The position numbers were made by a program, and so were the translations under genes. Source: Actinomycetes bacterium (GTDB lineage Bacteria; Actinomycetota; Actinomycetes; JAHEKZ01). Taken from it: a stretch of DNA of 6,745 bases. Positions 1 through 4,710 of the stretch are shown here, one piece after another. Within the stretch, counting starts at the first letter, position 1; every line of letters begins with the position of its first letter. The DNA is taken from positions 1 through 6,745 of the forward strand of contig JAJAYM010000244.1 of NCBI GenBank assembly GCA_027117675.1. Direction: 5' to 3'. The notes under the pieces were generated by a model. The model saw only the letters and a list, made by a program, of their open reading frames with translations, ran no database searches and was not told where the DNA came from.

Positions 1-110
1 CAAGGTCAGCCGCACACGATCGGCACCAACCAGCACCAGCGGACGAAGTGTGAACGTTCACACTTCGTCCGCTGGTGCTGGTTGGTGCCGATCGTGTGCG
101 GCTGACCTTG
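1..110. repeat. Perfect 110-bp palindrome with 55-bp arms and no loop
   Basis: The first 55 bases are followed directly by their exact reverse complement, with no spacer and no mismatch that I can find; the centre lies between 55 and 56 inside TGAACGTTCA. A single strand could fold into a 55-bp hairpin. Perfect spacer-free palindromes of this size are rare in bacterial chromosomes because they stall replication and are cut by SbcCD-type nucleases. The outer end coincides with base 1, so the true extent to the left cannot be seen. Possible meanings are a fold-back or contig-end assembly artefact, read-through of a hairpin DNA end, an inverted duplication in vivo, or a structural site. The structure itself is certain; its origin is not. 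Confidence 0.95.
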
Positions 111-139
111 CCGCTCATGCCAACGTTTGCATGAGCGGC
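110..139. repeat. 30-bp near-perfect palindrome centred on AACGTT
   Basis: Arms GCCGCTCATGC (110-120) and GCATGAGCGGC (129-139) are exact reverse complements. The eight bases between them, CAACGTTT, are palindromic apart from the outer C/T pair (121 and 128), so the whole element has one mismatched pair around AACGTT at 122-127. It shares its first base with the end of the 110-bp palindrome. The inner part resembles the G-C-A-A-A-C-G-T-T-T-G-C style of PurR/LacI-family operators, which is a resemblance only. Confidence 0.9.
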
Positions 140-150
140 GCTGGTGAGAC

Positions 151-174
151 TTCAACCCGAACGTTCGGGTTGAA
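151..174. repeat. 24-bp perfect palindrome centred on AACGTT
   Basis: TTCAACCCGAAC is followed immediately by its reverse complement GTTCGGGTTGAA, centre between 162 and 163. The symmetry stops at 150/175 (C opposite C). A further 10-bp palindrome, GGCGATCGCC, follows at 176-185 but is centred on GATC and does not belong to the AACGTT series. Confidence 0.92.
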
Positions 175-218
175 CGGCGATCGCCTCCGACTGCTCCGTC
201 AGGGTGAAGGCTGAAAAA

Positions 219-230
219 TCCAACGTTGGA
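219..230. repeat. 12-bp perfect palindrome TCCAACGTTGGA between A-runs
   Basis: TCCAACGTTGGA is a perfect palindrome centred between 224 and 225. It is flanked on both sides by five A residues on the plus strand (214-218; 230-234, sharing its last base), so the A-runs are in direct rather than inverted orientation. This is the last and smallest of the four AACGTT-centred palindromes and ends just before a possible ATG at 234. Confidence 0.85.
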
Positions 231-233
231 AAA

Positions 234-379
234 ATGACGCAGGCCGAGTTTGCCAACCATCGGTGGAGCTGTCGGGAAGGGGTCGCGGGGCACCCGGAGT
301 GGTACTTCCGCGAACCCGATCTCGCCCGATGGGCCCAACGGCTGGGAATCGCCCTGGTGACCTATGGCAAAGTAACGGG
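234..379 (+). pseudogene. Orphan reading frame, possible 5' fragment of a broken gene
   Basis: From ATG 234 a frame reads MTQAEFANHRWSCR and continues through HPEWYFREPDLARWAQRLGI to VTYGKVTGW. It has protein-like composition and mostly G/C third positions (roughly three quarters), better than the overlapping frame that begins at 263. It then runs out of frame into the methyltransferase and would stop only at 602, so a functional product spanning both is unlikely. I read it as the start of an unrecognised gene cut by the junction near 370-380. No Shine-Dalgarno is convincing (only TTGGA before the A-run). I cannot name a family. It may equally be chance leader sequence of the methyltransferase. 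Confidence 0.25.
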
Positions 380-1114
380 ATGGTCAGTAGTGACGTATGG
401 GACGAGGATACGGCGGCCGTCTACGACGAGGAGGCCGCCGATATGTTCGCGCCTGAGGTGGGCGAGCCTACGGTCGACTTCCTGGCTCGGCTTGCGGGCA
501 CCGGCCCCGCGCTGGGCTTCGCGATCGGTACAGGACGCATCGGTATTCCGCTTGTGCGACGCGGTGTTCCTGTCACCGGGATTGAACTGTCTCCGGCGAT
601 GATGGCGCGCTTGCGGGCGAAGGTCTGCGAGGCGGACCTTCCCGTTGTGGTGGGCGACATGGCCACTACCCAGGTACCTGGCGAGTTCAGCTTGGTCTTT
701 CTCGTGTGGAATAGCATCTCCAACCTGCGGACTCAGCGGGAACAGGTGGAGTGCTTCCGCAACGCGGCCCGGCACTTGAGTCCCGGAGGGCGGTTCGTCA
801 TCGAGTTGTTCGTGCCGGCTCTGCGACGTCTTCCACTGGGCCAAGTGGCTGTTCCTTTCGAGGTATCGGAGGCCCACACGGGACTCGACACCCTCGATGT
901 CGTCACGCAGGAGTGTCAGTCTCACCACTACACGCGCCAACCGGACGGAGCGATGCGGTACGACGTCGGGCACTTCCGCTACATCTGGCCCGCAGAGTGT
1001 GACCTGATGGCGCAACTGGCGGGGATGGAACTGGAGGCGCGCGTCGGAGATTGGGACGGCACCCCGTTCACGTCCGACAGCGACAAGCACGTGTCGGTGT
1101 GGCGCAAGGTCTAG
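380..1114 (+). CDS. Class I SAM-dependent methyltransferase
   Basis: The 244-residue product has the Rossmann-like fold of class I methyltransferases. Motif I is ALGFAIGTGRIGIPL (44-58), the acidic end of strand beta-2 is E69 in VTGIELSPAMMARLRAK, and a downstream segment reads GDMATTQVPGEFSLVFLVWNSISNL. It ends in the family-typical EPFTS/KHVSVW-like tail (here PFTSDSDKHVSVWRKV), so the 3' end is intact. From memory, close relatives are common small cytosolic proteins in actinobacteria; the substrate is unknown. The start at ATG 380 is chosen because family similarity begins at VWDEDTAAVYDEEAADMF; the open frame extends to 263 but the added residues look non-coding. The ribosome binding site is weak. 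Residue 46 is Gly where relatives usually carry Glu. It lies where the 5' part of comEC would be expected, which suggests it arrived by rearrangement. Confidence 0.85.
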   Translation: MVSSDVWDEDTAAVYDEEAADMFAPEVGEPTVDFLARLAGTGPALGFAIGTGRIGIPLVRRGVPVTGIELSPAMMARLRAKVCEADLPVVVGDMATTQVPGEFSLVFLVWNSISNLRTQREQVECFRNAARHLSPGGRFVIELFVPALRRLPLGQVAVPFEVSEAHTGLDTLDVVTQECQSHHYTRQPDGAMRYDVGHFRYIWPAECDLMAQLAGMELEARVGDWDGTPFTSDSDKHVSVWRKV

Positions 1115-1172
1115 CCCGGCAAGACTGACGGATGTTGCCCGCGCCGACGCACCGTTAGCGAACAGGGCATCG

Positions 1173-2774
1173 GTGCCGCGTGACACATCTCTCCATGTGG
1201 CGTTCTCCGGCGCCAATGTTGCAATTGTTGTCGGCGTAGCACTGCTCGCCGCACGGTGGGCGGGAGTGCGTGGCTACGCGCTGGTGTGGGTCGGACTCGT
1301 CGTCGTGGTGTGGTTTGTCCTATTGGCCAGGCCGCAGCCGAGCGTGCTGAGGGCTGCGGTGATGGGGTCCATCGCGCTGGTCGCCGTCGGCGTCGCGGGA
1401 CGTACTCAGGCGATCCGCACTCTGTTGGCCAGTGTCATGGTGCTCTTGCTCGCCGACCCGTGGCTCGCGCGCTCCTGGGGGTTCGCGCTTTCGGTGGCCG
1501 CGACGACCGGTCTGGTGTTGTTGGCGCGCCGCTGGAGTGAACGGCTGCCCCAGACTTGGCCGCTGCCGGTCCGTGAGGCAGCCTCGGTAGCGCTGGCCGC
1601 CCAGGTGGCGACGCTGCCACTTGTGGTTGCCCTGTCGGGGCAGGTCGCCGTGTTGTCAGTGGTGGCCAACCTGTTCGCTGCACCGGCCGTTGCGCCGGCC
1701 ACGGTCCTCGGTGCCGCGGCGGCTGCGCTCTCTCCGGTGCTGCCTGCCGTGTCTCAATGGTTGGCCTGGCTCGGCCAGTGGCCGGCTATCTGGATCGCAA
1801 CGGTGGCGCACCGCACGGCGTCCGCCCCGTTGGCGACGATGCCGTGGCCGGAGGGCTGGCTCGGCGGCCTCCTCGGTGTGGGGTGTCTGTTGGCGGGGAC
1901 AGCCGTCTGGTGGGTTGGTGCCAGCCGGGGATGGTGGCAACCGTGGCGCCTTCTCACCCTCGGCATGGTGGCGGTGGCCGTCCTGGCGGCGTTCGTTGCC
2001 GGCCCTGGTCGCTGGCCGCCCGCGGGCTGGGTGCTCGTCGCTTGCGACATCGGCCAGGGGGACGCGTTGGTCGTCAACCTCGGTGATGGCTCCGGTCTTG
2101 TGGTCGATGCCGGCCCCGACCCAGCTTTGGTCGACCGATGCCTGGACCGCCTGGGGGTCGACCGGGTTCCGCTTCTTGTCCTGACGCACTTTCACGCCGA
2201 CCATGTGGCGGGCCTTCCGGGGGTGTTGGACGGGCGCGACGTTGAGTCGGTGTTGGTCAGTCCGCTGCGTGACCCCCCAGATCAAGTCGACCAGGGGGCG
2301 GAGACCACTCGAGGCCTGAAGGTTGCGGAGGCGGTAGCCGGCCAGAGCGGGCAGTGGGGGTCGACGTCATGGCGAGTCCTTTGGCCCGGCGAGCCGATCA
2401 CCGGGGAGGGATCGGACGCCAACAACGCCTCCGTGGTTCTGCTCGTCGAGTCGGCCGGCGTCCGCATGCTGCTGACCGGTGACATCGAGCCGCCTGCACA
2501 ACTGGCCATGCTGCGCGACGCCGCAGTGCCGCAGGTTGACGTGTTGAAGGTTCCGCACCACGGCTCGCGGTTCCAGGACTTCGACTTTCTCTCCGCAGTG
2601 GGTGCCCGGGTGGCGATGATCAGCGTGGGGGAGGGCAACCCTTATGGGCACCCGGCGCCTGAGCTGCTGGGGGCCTTATCTGACTCGGGAATCCTTGTGG
2701 CACGGACCGACACCGAAGGTAGCGTGGCGGTGGTGGTTGAGGGCGGCGACCTCCGGGTGGTCGGGCTCGGCTGA
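1173..2774 (+). CDS. comEC: ComEC/Rec2 DNA-uptake channel protein, N-terminally truncated
   Basis: ComEC forms the inner-membrane channel that brings single-stranded DNA into competent cells. This 533-residue frame begins inside the membrane 'Competence' domain: SGANV at 12-16 is the conserved segment that normally follows a long N-terminal part. Several hydrophobic segments follow up to about residue 280. A metallo-beta-lactamase-like domain occupies about 288-530, with CDIGQGDA near its start, metal-binding THFHADH (His339, His341, Asp343, His344), GD at 436-437 and HHGSR at 462-466. Typical family members are about 700-850 residues and start with TM helices and a DUF4131/OB-like domain, all absent here. 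The GTG at 1173 is the first usual start after the in-frame stop at 1005-1007 and has only a poor ribosome binding site, so translation is uncertain. DNA uptake through this protein is probably lost. holA follows after 16 bases and likely shares the transcript. Confidence 0.85.
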   Translation: MPRDTSLHVAFSGANVAIVVGVALLAARWAGVRGYALVWVGLVVVVWFVLLARPQPSVLRAAVMGSIALVAVGVAGRTQAIRTLLASVMVLLLADPWLARSWGFALSVAATTGLVLLARRWSERLPQTWPLPVREAASVALAAQVATLPLVVALSGQVAVLSVVANLFAAPAVAPATVLGAAAAALSPVLPAVSQWLAWLGQWPAIWIATVAHRTASAPLATMPWPEGWLGGLLGVGCLLAGTAVWWVGASRGWWQPWRLLTLGMVAVAVLAAFVAGPGRWPPAGWVLVACDIGQGDALVVNLGDGSGLVVDAGPDPALVDRCLDRLGVDRVPLLVLTHFHADHVAGLPGVLDGRDVESVLVSPLRDPPDQVDQGAETTRGLKVAEAVAGQSGQWGSTSWRVLWPGEPITGEGSDANNASVVLLVESAGVRMLLTGDIEPPAQLAMLRDAAVPQVDVLKVPHHGSRFQDFDFLSAVGARVAMISVGEGNPYGHPAPELLGALSDSGILVARTDTEGSVAVVVEGGDLRVVGLG

Positions 2775-2790
2775 GTCGGTGGCGTCTGGG

Positions 2791-3795
2791 ATGCTGACCG
2801 CGATGGACGTTCCGCCGCTCACCGTGATCACCGGCAACGAGGAGTTGCTCGTCGAACGCGCCCTTAAAGAGCTCATTTCCGAGGTTGCAGAGCCTGGCTC
2901 TGAGTTCATCGACCTGTCGGCTCGGTCGCTTCAGTCGGGTCAGCTTGGGGTGGCCGCGTCCCCCTCGCTTTTCGGGGGAGCGCCCGTCGTTGTTGTTGAC
3001 GGAGTCGAGAACCTGGTGCAGTCCAACCCTGATGTGGCAGCCGCTCTCGACGAGGTGATGGCGTACATCGCGTCTCCGAGCCCGGAGGCCGTCGTCGTGT
3101 TGGTGCACGGCGGCGGGAACGGTGGAAAGGGCGTCCTCAACGCGGCCAAGAAGGCCGGTGCGGCAACGGTGACAACGCCGCCATCTCCTTCTGGTTCCAC
3201 GGCGCTGAGGCTGAATCGTGCCGCCTTCGTCAAAGCAGAGCTTGCCACCCTCACCTGTCACGCCGACCCAGCGGCGATCGACGTGCTGATCAACGCCGTC
3301 GGCAGCAAGCTCCGCGATCTGTCGGGTGCGTGCGCCCAGCTGGTGAGCGATGTCGGCACGGGCGGTCACCTCGACGAAGAGGCAGTCCGGCGCTACTACG
3401 GCGGCCGCGTCGAGGTGCAAGGCTTCGATATCGCTGACCAGGTGCTGGCGGGCCGGACCGCTGAGGCGCTAGGGCTACTGCGTCACGCCCGCGAATCCGG
3501 CGTCCCCGCGGTGCTCGTCACCGCCGCGCTCGGGCGATCGCTTCGACAGCTTGCCCTGGTGGCGTCGGCGCCGCGTGGAACGTCGGCTGACGCGGTGGCG
3601 GCCATGTCGGGGGCGCCTTCCTGGAAGGTCAAAGACATTCGGGCGCTGGCGCGTGCCTGGTCAGAACCGGGGCTAGTGTCAGCGATCAAACCAGTTGCAG
3701 TCGCAGACCCCGACGGCAAGACCGGTCCGCTCGCCCCCGAGTACGCACTCGAGCGGATGCTGATCACCGTTGGACGCGCCCGCCGCCAGCACTGA
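2791..3795 (+). CDS. holA: DNA polymerase III subunit delta
   Basis: The delta subunit opens the beta sliding clamp within the clamp-loader complex so that the clamp can be placed on primed DNA. The product is 334 residues, normal for HolA. Recognisable features are the opening LTVITGNEELLVERAL, SPSLFGGAPVVVVDGVENL (about 57-75), the middle segment DLSGACAQLVSDVG before a YYGG at about 202-205, GFDIADQVLAGR, and a helical C-terminal collar domain with VTAALGRSLRQL. ATG 2791 is chosen because GGTGG at 2778-2782 is eight bases upstream; ATG 2803 in the same frame (after four more codons) is an alternative. The open frame reaches back to 2644 but that part overlaps comEC and is not similar to the family. 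Lying 16 bases after comEC and transcribed the same way, it probably depends on an upstream promoter that the comEC rearrangement may have altered. Confidence 0.92.
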   Translation: MLTAMDVPPLTVITGNEELLVERALKELISEVAEPGSEFIDLSARSLQSGQLGVAASPSLFGGAPVVVVDGVENLVQSNPDVAAALDEVMAYIASPSPEAVVVLVHGGGNGGKGVLNAAKKAGAATVTTPPSPSGSTALRLNRAAFVKAELATLTCHADPAAIDVLINAVGSKLRDLSGACAQLVSDVGTGGHLDEEAVRRYYGGRVEVQGFDIADQVLAGRTAEALGLLRHARESGVPAVLVTAALGRSLRQLALVASAPRGTSADAVAAMSGAPSWKVKDIRALARAWSEPGLVSAIKPVAVADPDGKTGPLAPEYALERMLITVGRARRQH

Positions 3796-3821
3796 GCCGG
3801 TCGCTCGCCTGACGCCCGGGC

Positions 3822-3852
3822 AAACAAAAAGAGCCACGCAGTGCGCGGCTCT
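3822..3852 (-). terminator. Rho-independent terminator of rpsT
   Basis: On the minus strand, bases 3852 to 3830 form a stem (GAGCC with GGCTC, an A/C mismatch, then CGC with GCG) around a three-base loop. It is followed at once by TTTTTGTTT (3830-3822), the U-tract of an intrinsic terminator. It lies about 30 bases after the rpsT stop. On the plus strand the stem has no T-run after it, so holA transcripts are probably not stopped efficiently by it. Confidence 0.8.
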
Positions 3853-3859
3853 CGTTGGT

Positions 3860-3874
3860 GCCGGCTGGGCCGGC
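3860..3874 (-). repeat. GC-rich hairpin just after the rpsT stop codon
   Basis: GCCGGC (3860-3865) and GCCGGC (3869-3874), itself self-complementary, flank a TGG loop. It lies eight bases past the rpsT stop and before the U-tract terminator. It may stabilise the 3' end of the rpsT mRNA or slow polymerase before the main terminator; this role is inferred. Confidence 0.5.
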
Positions 3875-3882
3875 GGACAGTC

Positions 3883-4146
3883 TTAGGCGACCTTGCCCAG
3901 GCGCGATGCCATGCGGGCCTTTTTGTTGGCGGCCTGGTTGGCGTGGATGATGCCCTTGCCGGCAGCCTTGTCGACCAGCTTGGAGGCATCGCGCATCAGC
4001 GTCTCGGCCTGAGCCTTGTCGCCGGCGTCAGCGGCCTCGCGGAACTTGCGGATCGCCGTCTTGAACTCAGACTTGACGGCCTTGTTGCGGTCCGTCGCCT
4101 TCGCGTTTTGCCGGTTGCGCTTGATCTGGGACTTGATGTTCGCCAC
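3883..4146 (-). CDS. rpsT: 30S ribosomal protein S20
   Basis: S20 binds 16S rRNA early in 30S assembly. The 87-residue product is highly basic and helical, starts M(V)ANIKSQIKRNRQNAKATDRNKA and carries the conserved C-terminal stretch DKAAGKGIIHANQAANKKARMASRL, with the usual family length. GTG at 4144-4146 is the start because S20 begins with ANIKSQ; the 21 extra in-frame residues upstream are leader, not protein. A GAGG sequence lies about 11 bases before the start, somewhat distant. In E. coli S20 represses its own translation and has a non-ATG start; the GTG start and weak spacing would fit similar control, but that is inference. It converges on holA, diverges from the small membrane ORFs, and ends in its own terminator. 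Confidence 0.97.
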   Translation of the reverse strand: MANIKSQIKRNRQNAKATDRNKAVKSEFKTAIRKFREAADAGDKAQAETLMRDASKLVDKAAGKGIIHANQAANKKARMASRLGKVA

Positions 4147-4217
4147 GGTGCGTTCTGCCTCAATCGTTAGGAGTCGTGCTGGTGGGTCGGTGCGGGCTGA
4201 CGACCACACGGAGCCTC

Positions 4218-4247
4218 AGGCTACCGGCCGCCGGGCCCAGCCTCCAA
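4218..4247 (-). promoter_or_regulatory. Candidate sigma-70-type promoter for rpsT
   Basis: Read on the minus strand, TTGGAG (4247-4242) and TAGCCT (4223-4218) are separated by 18 bases. TAGCCT fits the TANNNT pattern of actinobacterial -10 boxes and TTGGAG is a partial match to TTGACA. Transcription would start near 4211, giving a leader of about 65 bases before the rpsT GTG. The match is modest and was judged by eye. Confidence 0.28.
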
Positions 4248-4270
4248 ACCGGCTCAGGAGCGACATCGGC

Positions 4271-4558
4271 GTGGCCGATAACCGTGAGGTGACTGAAATC
4301 GTGCCTGGCGCAACCGGCCCCGGTGACGATCCGAGCCCGCAGGCGTACGCAGTCGGCATGGAGGTGCCCCCGCAGCGGTGGGCCCGTCCGGCTGAGGAGC
4401 GCGCCCTGCCTGAGTGGCAGCCCTACTACGGAGTGAGGTTCGGCCGGCGGATCCGAGTGCTGCTGACGGTGCTGGTGGCCGTTCTTCCAGCCCTGTTCAC
4501 CCTGATGGCCATCGATCAGCTGCTGCTTGCCCGGGAGCGTGGCGAGCGGCGGGAGTGA
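4271..4558 (+). CDS. Small single-pass membrane protein, unknown function
   Basis: I do not recognise this family. The 95-residue product has a Pro/Glu-rich hydrophilic N-terminus (1-55, including EWQPYYGVRFGRR), one clear hydrophobic helix at about 61-81 (IRVLLTVLVAVLPALFTLMAI) and a charged tail ARERGERRE. The charge pattern, basic before the helix and mixed after it, gives no firm topology. GTG 4271 is chosen because AGGAG at 4256-4260 lies ten bases upstream; the same open frame continues to 4016 but that part is antisense to rpsT. Its stop overlaps the start of the next small ORF (GTGA). It sits in the rpsT-lepA interval. Alternatively this and the next ORF are one two-helix protein split by a frameshift. 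Confidence 0.55.
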   Translation: MADNREVTEIVPGATGPGDDPSPQAYAVGMEVPPQRWARPAEERALPEWQPYYGVRFGRRIRVLLTVLVAVLPALFTLMAIDQLLLARERGERRE

Positions 4559-4635
4559 TCTTTCTGATGCCTCTCGTGGTGTTGCTGCCGGTGGTGTTGA
4601 TGGCGTGGCGTAACCTGTGGGGTCCCCGCCGATAG
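4555..4635 (+). CDS. 26-residue hydrophobic peptide coupled to the upstream ORF
   Basis: GTG at 4555 overlaps the TGA stop (4556-4558) of the preceding ORF as GTGA, the arrangement typical of translational coupling. The product is MIFLMPLVVLLPVVLMAWRNLWGPRR: a single hydrophobic helix followed by a basic tail, stopping at TAG 4633-4635. It is too short for most gene finders. GGCGGGAG just upstream (4547-4554) could serve as ribosome binding site. It could be a real micro-membrane protein, or the second helix of a longer protein whose frame was shifted by -1 near 4550, or chance. Confidence 0.4.
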   Translation: MIFLMPLVVLLPVVLMAWRNLWGPRR

Positions 4636-4655
4636 GGGTTCTGCGTGCGCGACGT

Positions 4656-4677
4656 GGGACGATGAGGCGTCCGTCCC
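4656..4677 (+). other. Stem-loop in the lepA upstream region
   Basis: GGGACG (4656-4661) can pair with CGTCCC (4672-4677) across a ten-base loop; GGACG with CGTCC (4668-4672) is a competing pairing. It lies about 35 bases before the lepA start, after the small ORFs, with no T-run. It could affect lepA mRNA but there is no specific signal. Confidence 0.2.
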
Positions 4678-4710
4678 GACCCCCGACAGATCTCGAAGGA
4701 ACAACACGGC

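Larger units (their letters stand above)
46..230. promoter_or_regulatory. Possible cluster of LacI-family-type operators (AACGTT cores)
   Basis: Four symmetric sites with the core AACGTT lie within 175 bases, centred at 55.5, 124.5, 162.5 and 224.5. LacI/GalR-family repressors bind 14-18-bp palindromes with a central CpG, where a hinge helix opens the minor groove; TGTGAACGTTCACA and ATGCCAACGTTTGCAT are close in style to such sites. If functional they would act on whatever starts downstream, the fragment at 234 or the methyltransferase at 380. Against this, flanking half-sites differ strongly among the four, the symmetry of the first three runs past what a repressor dimer contacts, and no regulator gene is present in the window. 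Confidence 0.22.

Noticed and set aside
1..230. Linear-replicon (Streptomyces-type) telomere
   Set aside because: Streptomyces telomere palindromes have short loops and conserved terminal sequences that are not seen here, and the neighbouring genes are core chromosomal genes. A hairpin-type end is not excluded but has no positive support.
1..230. CRISPR array or IS terminal repeats
   Set aside because: The palindromes are not direct repeats with spacers, and no transposase or matching inverted terminal repeat pair flanks the methyltransferase within the window.
1115..1172. Integron attC-like site after the methyltransferase (GTTAGC at 1154-1159, weak GGCAA/TTGCC pairing)
   Set aside because: No full R'/R'' core-site pair or attC fold is present, and no integrase or cassette array is visible; the resemblance is a short chance match.
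362..1216. Minus-strand open frame of 284 codons opposite the methyltransferase
   Set aside because: The plus strand encodes a clear methyltransferase with conserved motifs; the antisense product shows none.
1656..2285. Minus-strand open frame of about 209 codons opposite comEC
   Set aside because: Low-complexity Arg/Pro/Gly-rich translation antisense to comEC; a composition shadow.
2644..2790. Upstream extension of holA
   Set aside because: It overlaps the conserved 3' end of comEC in another frame, and HolA similarity starts only after about 2800; ATG 2791 has a suitably spaced GGTGG.
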